NCBI GenBank assembly: GCA_045601245.1
Contig: JAZRZH010000009.1
Coordinates: forward strand, 32,394-96,393
Direction of reading: 5' to 3'
DNA length: 64,000 bases
From: Cacconaster sp045601245
GTDB lineage: Bacteria > Bacteroidota > Bacteroidia > Bacteroidales > UBA932
Positions 57,651-64,000 of the stretch are shown here, one piece after another. Positions within the stretch are counted from its first letter, which is position 1. Each line of letters begins with the position of its first letter. Under the pieces are notes generated by a model. The model made no database searches, was not told the DNA's origin, and was given only the letters and a program-made list of their open reading frames with translations. The translations under genes and the position numbers were made by a program.

Positions 57651-59525
57651 ATGGCACTGCTGGAACAGATTAATTCACCTGCGGACCTCAGGCAACTGAA
57701 GGACGCACAGCTCCCCGCACTATGCGAAGAGTTGAGGGAGTATATTATAAAGTGCTGCTCCGAAAACCCGGGCCACATCGGCTCGAGCCTCGGTGCGGTT
57801 GAGATAGCGGTGGCCATACACAGGGTGTTCGACACTCCTCAGGACAAGGTCGTCTGGGATGTAGGACATCAGGCATACGCCCACAAGATCCTCACCGGCA
57901 GGCGCGAATCATTTGTCAACAACCGCAAGTTGGGCGGCCTCAGCGGCTTTCCGAAGAGAAGTGAAAGCCCGTATGACCCGTTCGGTGCCGGACACTCTTC
58001 CACATCCATATCCGCGGCACTGGGGATGGCAGCGGCCGAAAGGATAAAGGAGGGGAAGAATCACGTCATAGCTGTGATTGGAGACGGCGCGATGACCGGA
58101 GGAATGGCATTCGAAGGGCTCAATAATGCCGGAGCATCCAAAGCCGACCTGTTGGTCATCTTCAATGACAACGGCATCTCCATTGACAAGAATACCGGAG
58201 GATTTCACGACTACCTCATCAGACTGACCACCAGCAGCGGATACAACCGCATCAAGAGCGGAGTCTGGGAGCGTCTGGGTCAGAGGCGTATCCGCCGCGT
58301 GATACAGCGCGTGGTCAAGGGCATCAAGCGCGCAGTCATCCCTCAGCGCGACAGGGTGAACTTCTTCGATTCCCTGGGCTTCAGATATTTCGGTCCTATA
58401 GACGGAAACGATATAGAGCAGATAACCCAAACCCTCGCACGCCTCAAGGATATCCCGGGACCGAAGCTCCTCCACGTGATAACGGTCAAAGGCAAGGGTT
58501 ATGCCCCGGCCGAAGCCAACCCGACGGTATGGCACGCCCCTGGCAGATTCAATCCGGAAACTGGAGAACGTCTGGGCAAGAAAGGTCCTGTCGCCAAGTA
58601 TCAGGAGGTGTTCGGCACCACCCTGCTCGACCTCGCCCGCGCCGATTCGCGCATCGTCGGAGTAACCCCGGCAATGGCCACCGGCTGCAGCATGGACATA
58701 ATGATGAAGGAGATTCCGGAGCGCGTGTTCGACGTGGGGATAGCAGAGCAGCACGCAGTGACATTCTCCGCTGGACTGGCAGCGGACGGGATGCTGCCTT
58801 TCTGCAACATTTATTCATCATTCTCGCAGCGTGCGTTCGACAGCATCATACACGACGTGGCGCTTCAGGACCTCAAGGTCATCATATGCCTCGACCGCAG
58901 CGGAATCGTCGGAGAGGACGGCCCGACCCATCACGGCGCATTCGACCTCGCCTGCTACCGTCCGGTGCCCAATCTGACCATAGCTGCTCCGCTCAACGAG
59001 GTCGAACTCCGCGGGATGATGTATTCAGCCACGCTCGACTCCTATCCCGGGGCGACAGTCATAAGGTACCCGAGGGGCAACGGCGCCGGCACAAATTGGA
59101 AAGATACACCTTATAAATACGTCGAACGTGGACGCGCCGCCAAATTGCACGATGGATCAGGCATTGCGGTACTAAGCATAGGAGCGATCGGCAACCGCGC
59201 GGCAAAGGCGGTCGGTCTTGCGGAGAAGAATGGGGTCATCGCAATACATTATGATATGCGCTTCCTCAAGCCGCTTGACACTGCGGCAATCGATGACGCC
59301 ATTTCCAATGCAAACCGGATCATCACGGTGGAGGACGGCATCACGGCGGGCGGACTGTACGGAGCGGTGGCAGAATATCTGGCCGGAGCAGGAAAGACCT
59401 GTGAATGCTCGCTCAAGGGGCTCGGAATACGTGATAGTTTTGTGGATCAGGGCACTCCGGACGAACTTTACAGCGAGTGCGGATACAACACGGATGACAT
59501 ACTCAAAGAAATATTGCGCAAATAG
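57651..59525 (+). CDS. dxs: 1-deoxy-D-xylulose-5-phosphate synthase
   Basis: 624 residues from ATG 57651; an in-frame TTG at 57639 lies in the promoter. Thiamine-diphosphate enzyme, first step of the MEP isoprenoid pathway. SENPGHIGSSLGAVEIAVAI, DVGHQAYAHKILTGRRESF, ThDP motif VIGDGAMTGGMAFEGLNNAG, second domain VFDVGIAEQHAVTFSAGLA and IVGEDGPTHHGAFDLACYR, and the transketolase C-terminal domain. Full length. Followed by the tRNA/tuf cluster. Confidence 0.97.
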   Translation: MALLEQINSPADLRQLKDAQLPALCEELREYIIKCCSENPGHIGSSLGAVEIAVAIHRVFDTPQDKVVWDVGHQAYAHKILTGRRESFVNNRKLGGLSGFPKRSESPYDPFGAGHSSTSISAALGMAAAERIKEGKNHVIAVIGDGAMTGGMAFEGLNNAGASKADLLVIFNDNGISIDKNTGGFHDYLIRLTTSSGYNRIKSGVWERLGQRRIRRVIQRVVKGIKRAVIPQRDRVNFFDSLGFRYFGPIDGNDIEQITQTLARLKDIPGPKLLHVITVKGKGYAPAEANPTVWHAPGRFNPETGERLGKKGPVAKYQEVFGTTLLDLARADSRIVGVTPAMATGCSMDIMMKEIPERVFDVGIAEQHAVTFSAGLAADGMLPFCNIYSSFSQRAFDSIIHDVALQDLKVIICLDRSGIVGEDGPTHHGAFDLACYRPVPNLTIAAPLNEVELRGMMYSATLDSYPGATVIRYPRGNGAGTNWKDTPYKYVERGRAAKLHDGSGIAVLSIGAIGNRAAKAVGLAEKNGVIAIHYDMRFLKPLDTAAIDDAISNANRIITVEDGITAGGLYGAVAEYLAGAGKTCECSLKGLGIRDSFVDQGTPDELYSECGYNTDDILKEILRK

Positions 59526-59545
59526 AAACTTTTTATGAAAAAATT

Positions 59546-59575
59546 TTGCTGATTCAAATAAAGTTCCTACATTTG
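59546..59575 (+). promoter_or_regulatory. Promoter of the tRNA-tuf-secE-nusG-ribosomal protein cluster
   Basis: TTG at 59546-59548 and TACATTTG at 59568-59575 with a 19-bp spacer, the canonical Bacteroidota form, 19 bp before the first tRNA. Confidence 0.75.
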
Positions 59576-59593
59576 CGAACTCAAAAAAGAGAA

Positions 59594-59667
59594 GCCGACG
59601 TAGCTCAGTTGGTCAGAGCAGCAGATTTGTAAACAGCAGGTCGTGGGTTCGAATCCCTCCATCGGCT
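59594..59667 (+). tRNA. tRNA-Thr (anticodon TGT), several stem mismatches
   Basis: 74 bases; cloverleaf with D arm GCTC/GAGC and anticodon loop TTTGTAA. Mismatches: acceptor C6-A67, anticodon stem GCAGA/ACAGC with two A-A pairs (29-41, 31-39), T stem GTGGG/CCCTC with one T-T pair. No CCA encoded. It reads ACA codons and should be needed, so errors or decay are worth checking. Confidence 0.85.
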
Positions 59668-59680
59668 CAGTCATAAAATT

Positions 59681-59763
59681 GGGGAGATACCAAAGTGGCC
59701 AACTGGGGCAGACTGTAAATCTGCTGGCGCACGCCTTCGTAAGTTCGAATCTTGCTCTCCCCA
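59681..59763 (+). tRNA. tRNA-Tyr (anticodon GTA)
   Basis: 83 bases with long variable arm. Acceptor GGGGAGA/TCTCCCC and anticodon stem GCAGA/TCTGC are perfect; loop CTGTAAA. CCA not encoded. Confidence 0.95.
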
Positions 59764-59779
59764 CTTTTTTTTTGATTAC

Positions 59780-59852
59780 GCGGAAGTAGCTCAGTTGGTA
59801 GAGCATCAGCCTTCCAAGCTGAGGGTCGCGGGTTCGAACCTCGTCTTCCGCT
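59780..59852 (+). tRNA. tRNA-Gly (anticodon TCC)
   Basis: 73 bases. Acceptor GCGGAAG/CTTCCGC, anticodon stem TCAGC/GCTGA, loop CTTCCAA. The next three bases are CCA. Confidence 0.95.
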
Positions 59853-59868
59853 CCATATTGAAATCTTG

Positions 59869-59940
<72 letters not shown>

Positions 59941-59973
59941 CCAAATACAAACACAAACAAAAAACGAACTATT

Positions 59974-61167
59974 ATGGCAAAAGAAACTTTCCAGAGAACC
60001 AAGCCGCACGTAAACATCGGTACTATCGGCCACGTTGACCACGGTAAGACCACTCTTACTGCAGCCATCACCAAGGTACTCGCTGAAAAGATCAGCGGCA
60101 ATGCAGATAAGGTCAAGTCATTCGACCAGATCGATAATGCTCCAGAAGAGAAGGAGCGCGGTATCACCATCAACACCGCTCACGTAGAGTATGAGACTGA
60201 AACACGTCACTATGCACACGTTGACTGCCCGGGCCACGCCGACTATGTAAAGAACATGGTTACTGGTGCCGCTCAGATGGACGGTGCGATCCTCGTTTGC
60301 GCTGCAACTGATGGTCCTATGCCTCAGACACGCGAGCACATCCTTCTCGCACGCCAGGTGAACGTTCCTAGAATCGTAGTATTCCTTAACAAGGTTGATA
60401 TCGTTGACGACCCTGAAATGATTGACCTCGTTGAAATGGAAGTTCGTGAACTCCTCAGCTTCTACGAGTTTGACGGTGACAACGCTCCTATCATCCGCGG
60501 TTCCGCACTCGGTGCACTCAACGGTGACCCACATTGGGAGGACGTAGTTATGGAGCTCATGCACGCAGTTGACGAGTATATTCCACTCCCAGTACGTGAC
60601 AATGAGAAGCCATTCCTTATGCCTATCGAGGATATCTTCTCAATCACAGGTCGTGGTACAGTTGCTACAGGCCGTATCGAGACAGGTATCGTAAAGGTTG
60701 GTGACGAAGTCCAGATCATCGGTCTTGGCGAAGAGCCTAAGAAGTCTGTCGTTACCGGTGTCGAAATGTTCCGCAAGCTCCTCGATCAGGGCGAAGCAGG
60801 TGACAACGTAGGTCTCCTCCTCCGTGGTATCGACAAGAAGGAAGTTAAGCGCGGTCAGGTTATCGCTCACCCTAACACAATCACTCCTCACAAGAACTTC
60901 GAAGCAGCTATCTACGTTCTTAAGAAGGATGAAGGTGGCCGTCACACTCCATTCCACAACCACTATCGTCCTCAGTTCTTCATCCGTACACTTGACGTTA
61001 CCGGTGAGATCACTCTTCCAGAAGGCGTAGAAATGGTTATGCCTGGTGATAACGTAGCTATCAAGGTTGAGCTCATCTACCCTGTAGCACTCAACGAAGG
61101 TCTCCGTTTCGCAATCCGCGAAGGTGGTCGTACCGTTGGTTCAGGTCAGGTTACCAAGGTTGACTAA
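59974..61167 (+). CDS. tuf: Elongation factor Tu
   Basis: 397 residues. MAKETFQRTKPHVNIGTIGH then VDHGKTTLTAAITKV (G1), RGITINTAHVEYET (G2), VDCPGHADYVKNMVTGAAQM (G3), VFLNKVDIVDD (G4), and domains II and III ending GGRTVGSGQVTKVD. Delivers aminoacyl-tRNA to the ribosome. Codons here end in T/A more often than in the neighbours, as in highly expressed genes. Located right after four tRNA genes, the same order as E. coli thrU-tyrU-glyT-thrT-tufB. Confidence 0.99.
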   Translation: MAKETFQRTKPHVNIGTIGHVDHGKTTLTAAITKVLAEKISGNADKVKSFDQIDNAPEEKERGITINTAHVEYETETRHYAHVDCPGHADYVKNMVTGAAQMDGAILVCAATDGPMPQTREHILLARQVNVPRIVVFLNKVDIVDDPEMIDLVEMEVRELLSFYEFDGDNAPIIRGSALGALNGDPHWEDVVMELMHAVDEYIPLPVRDNEKPFLMPIEDIFSITGRGTVATGRIETGIVKVGDEVQIIGLGEEPKKSVVTGVEMFRKLLDQGEAGDNVGLLLRGIDKKEVKRGQVIAHPNTITPHKNFEAAIYVLKKDEGGRHTPFHNHYRPQFFIRTLDVTGEITLPEGVEMVMPGDNVAIKVELIYPVALNEGLRFAIREGGRTVGSGQVTKVD

Positions 61168-61198
61168 TTTCTGACAATCAGAAAAACCATATACAACC

Positions 61199-61228
61199 TA
61201 AGGCCGGATTCATTAGAGTCCGGCCTTA
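61199..61228 (+). terminator. Terminator/attenuator after tuf
   Basis: 10-bp stem TAAGGCCGGA (61199-61208) and TCCGGCCTTA (61219-61228), ten-base loop, followed by ATTAG. It lies 3 bp before tRNA-Trp, so it may also be a processing hairpin. Confidence 0.7.
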
Positions 61229-61231
61229 ATT

Positions 61232-61302
61232 AGGGGAATAGAACAAGGGTAGTTCAGCGGTCTCCAAAACCGTCGATGTGGGTTCGAATCCTGCTTCCCC
61301 TG
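61232..61302 (+). tRNA. tRNA-Trp (anticodon CCA)
   Basis: 71 bases. Acceptor AGGGGAA/TTCCCCT, D arm GAAC/GTTC, anticodon stem GCGGT/ACCGT with loop CTCCAAA, discriminator G. The usual tRNA before secE. Confidence 0.95.
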
Positions 61303-61387
61303 CAATTACCGATGGTTACGCATCGATAATGTTATTAAATAGGTCGGACAGAAGCTTCCAACTGTACCAGCCAACAAACTAATAACA

Positions 61388-61576
61388 ATGAGCAAAATAG
61401 GTACTTACGTAAAAGAGTCTTACAAAGAACTGACGACTAAGGTGACTTGGCCTACATGGGACAAGCTCCAGAGTTCAGCACTTCTCGTAATGATTGCGAC
61501 TTTGATTCTCGGTATTGTCATTTGGTTGATTGACTTTGTCATTCGTACCATAATGTCAGGTATTTATTCACTTTAA
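61388..61576 (+). CDS. secE: Preprotein translocase subunit SecE
   Basis: 62 residues: an amphipathic helix with SYKELTTKVTWPTWDKLQSS, then one membrane helix (ALLVMIATLILGIVIWLIDF). Minimal single-helix form. Clamps SecY. 4 bp before nusG. Confidence 0.96.
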   Translation: MSKIGTYVKESYKELTTKVTWPTWDKLQSSALLVMIATLILGIVIWLIDFVIRTIMSGIYSL

Positions 61577-61580
61577 TACT

Positions 61581-62132
61581 ATGAGTGAGGAAGTCGCTAA
61601 AAAGTGGTATGTAGTCCGCACCGCAGGCGGCAAGGAGAAGAAGGCAAAAGAGTACATCGAGAAAGAAATCGATGCACGCGGCCTTTCTTCAGCTGTCTCA
61701 CAGGTGCTAATCCCGACGGAGAAATACTACCAGGTAAAGAACGGCAAGCGCGTCAGCGCAGAGCGTATCTTCTACCCTGGCTATGTTCTTGTCGAGTGCA
61801 AGCTTTCCGGTGAGATCCAACACATAATCCGCAACATCCCGTATGTTGCCGGATTCCTCGGCGAAGGCAAGGACAAAGTACCTGTTCCTATCCGCGAATC
61901 TGAAATCAACAGGATCATGGGCCGCGTCGACTTCCTGGCAGACCAGGAGGAAGAGACCGTGACCCCATTCGTTGTCGGTGAGGCAGTCAAGATCATTGAC
62001 GGTCCTTTCAACGGCTTCGACGGTGTTGTAGAAGAGACTGTGGAAGACAAGCGAAAACTGAAGGTAATGGTCAAGATATTCGGCCGCAAGACCCTTCTCG
62101 AGTTGAATTTTGCTCAAGTAACCAAAGAATAA
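61581..62132 (+). CDS. nusG: Transcription termination/antitermination factor NusG
   Basis: 183 residues. NGN domain (KKWYVVRTAGGKEKKAKEYI, RIFYPGYVLVECKLSGEIQH) and C-terminal KOW domain (GEAVKIIDGPFNGFDGVVEE). Couples RNA polymerase to the ribosome. Precedes rplK by 16 bp. Confidence 0.97.
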   Translation: MSEEVAKKWYVVRTAGGKEKKAKEYIEKEIDARGLSSAVSQVLIPTEKYYQVKNGKRVSAERIFYPGYVLVECKLSGEIQHIIRNIPYVAGFLGEGKDKVPVPIRESEINRIMGRVDFLADQEEETVTPFVVGEAVKIIDGPFNGFDGVVEETVEDKRKLKVMVKIFGRKTLLELNFAQVTKE

Positions 62133-62148
62133 CTAATTATTTAACATT

Positions 62149-62595
62149 ATGGCTAAAGAAATTGCCGGGCTGATCAAATTGCAGATCAAAGGCGGTGCTG
62201 CCAATCCTTCACCTCCAGTAGGACCGGCCCTCGGTTCAAAGGGTGTGAACATTATGGACTTCTGCAAGCAGTTCAACGCCCGCACTCAAGACAAAGCCGG
62301 CAAAGTATTACCGGTAATAATTACCGTTTACAGCGACAAGTCTTTTTCTTTTGAAGTAAAGCAGCCGCCAGTAGCAATTCTTATCAAAGAAGCTGCTAAG
62401 GTTCAGAAGGGTTCAGCAGAGCCTAACAGAACAAAGGTCGCTACTCTCACTTGGAATCAGGTTCGCGAAATTGCCAAGGAAAAGATGCCTGACCTCAACG
62501 CATTCACCGAAAAGTCAGCAATGAAGCTGGTTGCCGGAACAGCGCGCAGTCTCGGTATCACTGTTGAGGGAGAATTTCCCGCCGATGTACAATAA
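62149..62595 (+). CDS. rplK: 50S ribosomal protein L11
   Basis: 148 residues: IAGLIKLQIKGGAANPSPPV, GPALGSKGVNIMDFCKQFNA, then KVATLTWNQVREIAKEKMPD and the C-terminal rRNA-binding domain with AGTARSLGITVEG. Complete. Confidence 0.98.
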   Translation: MAKEIAGLIKLQIKGGAANPSPPVGPALGSKGVNIMDFCKQFNARTQDKAGKVLPVIITVYSDKSFSFEVKQPPVAILIKEAAKVQKGSAEPNRTKVATLTWNQVREIAKEKMPDLNAFTEKSAMKLVAGTARSLGITVEGEFPADVQ

Positions 62596-62607
62596 AATCG
62601 CTACGCA

Positions 62608-63309
62608 ATGGCTAAATTGACTAAAAATCAGAAAGCTGCATCCGCTAAAGTTGATAGCGCAAAGCAGTATAAGATGAATGAGGCAGCAGCTTTGTTGAAG
62701 GAAATCGCCTATACAAAGTTCGACTCTTCAGTCGAGGTTTCTGTACGCCTTGGCGTTGACCCGCGTAAGGCTAATCAGATGGTCCGTGGCGTTGTGACTC
62801 TTCCTCACGGTACAGGTAAAGTTACCCGCGTCCTCGTACTCTGTACACCGGACAAGGAAACTGAAGCAAAGGAAGCTGGCGCCGACTATGTCGGACTCGA
62901 CGATTACATTGAAAAGATCAAGGGTGGATGGACTGACGTAGACGTCATCATCTGTACCCCTACCGTTATGGCAAAGATCGGTGCCATCGGCCGTATCCTC
63001 GGTCCGCGTGGTCTTATGCCTAACCCTAAGACCGGAACCGTAACTATGGACATCGCAAACGCTGTCAAGGAAGTTAAGGCCGGTAAGATTGATTTCAAGG
63101 TTGACAAGCAGGGTATTGTTCATGCAGCTGTCGGCAAGGTGTCATTCACCGCTGAGCAGATTGCCGAAAATGCCGTTGAATTGATCAACACGATTCTCAA
63201 ATTGAAGCCGCAGGCTCTCAAGGGTACATATGTAAAGAGCATTTACCTCTCATCTACAATGAGCCCTGGTATCTGCATCGATAGCAAGTCATTCAGTGCT
63301 GCTGAATAA
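62608..63309 (+). CDS. rplA: 50S ribosomal protein L1
   Basis: 233 residues: FDSSVEVSVRLGVDPRKANQ, VRGVVTLPHGTGKVTRVLVL, IGRILGPRGLMPNPKTGTVT and KGTYVKSIYLSSTMSPGICI. In E. coli L1 represses the rplK-rplA mRNA; no such site was identified here. Confidence 0.98.
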   Translation: MAKLTKNQKAASAKVDSAKQYKMNEAAALLKEIAYTKFDSSVEVSVRLGVDPRKANQMVRGVVTLPHGTGKVTRVLVLCTPDKETEAKEAGADYVGLDDYIEKIKGGWTDVDVIICTPTVMAKIGAIGRILGPRGLMPNPKTGTVTMDIANAVKEVKAGKIDFKVDKQGIVHAAVGKVSFTAEQIAENAVELINTILKLKPQALKGTYVKSIYLSSTMSPGICIDSKSFSAAE

Positions 63310-63324
63310 TAAATTTCCAGAATT

Positions 63325-63819
63325 ATGAGAAAAGAATTAAAAGCTCAGATTATTGAAAAGGTAGCAGCACAGATTGCGGAGAACCCTAATTTCTACCTGA
63401 CCGACATTTCAGGTCTCAATGCAGAAAACACATCGTCTCTCCGTCGTGCCTGCTTCGAAAAGGGCATCAAGCTCGAAGTTGTAAAGAACACTCTTCTCAA
63501 GAAGGCTCTCGAGAAGAACAGCAACACAGAGATTGAGAACCTCTACCCTACACTTGAGGGTAACACGGCCATTATGTTCACAACCACTCCAAGCGCACCT
63601 GCAAAGGTCATCAAGGAGTTCGGTGCAAAGTTCGGCAAGCCGGCACTCAAGGGTGCATACCTTCAGGAGTGCTCTTATATCGGCGAGAACCAGCTCGGCA
63701 TCCTCGTGGGCATCAAGTCTCGTGAAGAAATGATCGGTGATATCATCGGTCTCCTCCAGTCACCTATCAGAAGAGTCATCTCTGCACTTGAGGACTCTAA
63801 GAAAGAGGCTGAAGAATAA
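63325..63819 (+). CDS. rplJ: 50S ribosomal protein L10
   Basis: 164 residues: KAQIIEKVAAQIAENPNFYL, TDISGLNAENTSSLRRACFE and LEVVKNTLLKKALEKNSNTE; C-terminal helix for L7/L12 dimers (SPIRRVISALEDSKKEAEE). Stalk base protein, 15 bp after rplA. Confidence 0.97.
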   Translation: MRKELKAQIIEKVAAQIAENPNFYLTDISGLNAENTSSLRRACFEKGIKLEVVKNTLLKKALEKNSNTEIENLYPTLEGNTAIMFTTTPSAPAKVIKEFGAKFGKPALKGAYLQECSYIGENQLGILVGIKSREEMIGDIIGLLQSPIRRVISALEDSKKEAEE

Positions 63820-63863
63820 TACCAATTTAACAGTAACAAATAACAAATTAAAAAATATCAATT

Positions 63864-64000
63864 ATGGCAGACATCAAAGCTCTTGCGGAAGAACTTGTTA
63901 ACCTTACCGTAAAAGACGTCCAGGAACTCGCTCAGATCCTCAAAGATGAATATGGTATCGAGCCTGCAGCTGCAGCAGTAGTAATGGCAGCTCCAGAAGG
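63864..64000 (+). CDS. rplL: 50S ribosomal protein L7/L12, 3' end cut by window edge
   Basis: The first 45 residues are present: MADIKALAEELVNLTVKDVQ then ELAQILKDEYGIEPAAAA. This is the N-terminal dimerisation domain and start of the Ala-rich hinge. The usual gene after rplJ (44 bp gap); the remainder is outside the window. Confidence 0.95.
   Translation, partial: MADIKALAEELVNLTVKDVQELAQILKDEYGIEPAAAAVVMAAPE

Overview
The window looks like a chromosome segment of a Bacteroidota member, most likely a Bacteroidales-type anaerobe with a GC content slightly above 50 percent. The evidence is the promoter signature TAnnTTTG upstream of more than a dozen genes, a DUF4295 gene downstream of L28/L33, a complete moxR-Bat operon, a BatD-BatE protein, a paired ECF sigma factor and dual-membrane anti-sigma-like protein, and ExbB/ExbD/TonB genes. 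Most of the window is core housekeeping; accessory material sits in a few intergenic patches.

Layout. 1-1.7 kb: the end of an Asp/Glu racemase gene and ftsY. 1.7-3.6 kb: an accessory patch with a structured repeat, a truncated endonuclease III-like gene, an orphan ORF and a YafQ-type toxin-antitoxin pair. 3.6-8.9 kb (minus): thrS, infC (apparently with an ATT start), rpmI, rplT, lepB, rpmB, rpmG and a DUF4295 gene, then a strong terminator. 9-11.6 kb: a secreted propeller-like protein, and a DUF4199 protein with a GT2 glycosyltransferase. 11.7-14.5 kb (minus): ECF sigma factor, anti-sigma/beta-barrel protein and lipoprotein. 14.6-23.1 kb (minus): a long unit DUF1573-meaB-ArsP_2-secA-lpdA-bactofilin, where secA carries an in-frame amber codon. 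23.2-25.6 kb: a LysE exporter and lnt, divergent. 25.5-36.4 kb (minus): the aerotolerance operon moxR-DUF58-DUF4381 like-batA-batB-batC-batDE, followed by a nitroreductase and a PgpH-type HD phosphodiesterase. 36.5-37.2 kb: truA. 37.3-38.7 kb: a 1.5 kb gene-free region packed with hairpin repeats. 38.8-41.4 kb: exbB-exbD-tonB and a porin-like gene. 41.4-47.8 kb (minus): pspC, then rluB-era-parC-aroK-LOG. 47.9-49.1 kb: an ABC permease. 49.1-49.8 kb: a second hairpin-repeat region. 49.8-55.3 kb: recJ (minus), then lysS-trmH-aroE and a frameshifted membrane/HTH gene. 55.3-57.6 kb: a small inverted-repeat element, ssb and an MFS transporter. 57.6 kb to the end: dxs, then tRNA-Thr/Tyr/Gly/Thr-tuf-tRNA-Trp-secE-nusG-rplK-rplA-rplJ-rplL, cut by the right edge.

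The most unusual content is intergenic. Three sites (about 9.0, 37.3-38.4 and 49.1-49.8 kb) carry hairpin modules spaced at almost exactly 72 bp. The stem sequence differs between modules but pairing is kept, and one block of about 270 bp occurs twice, nearly identical, 11,468 bp apart. A second structured repeat (about 1.78 and 37.78 kb) shows a compensatory base-pair change between copies. I do not recognise either family. Other points needing a check are the amber codon in secA, a U-UUU-UUA slippery tract in the gene after aroE, several mismatches in a tRNA-Thr, and a MITE-like element at 55.3 kb. All calls were made by reading the sequence; no database search or folding program was run.
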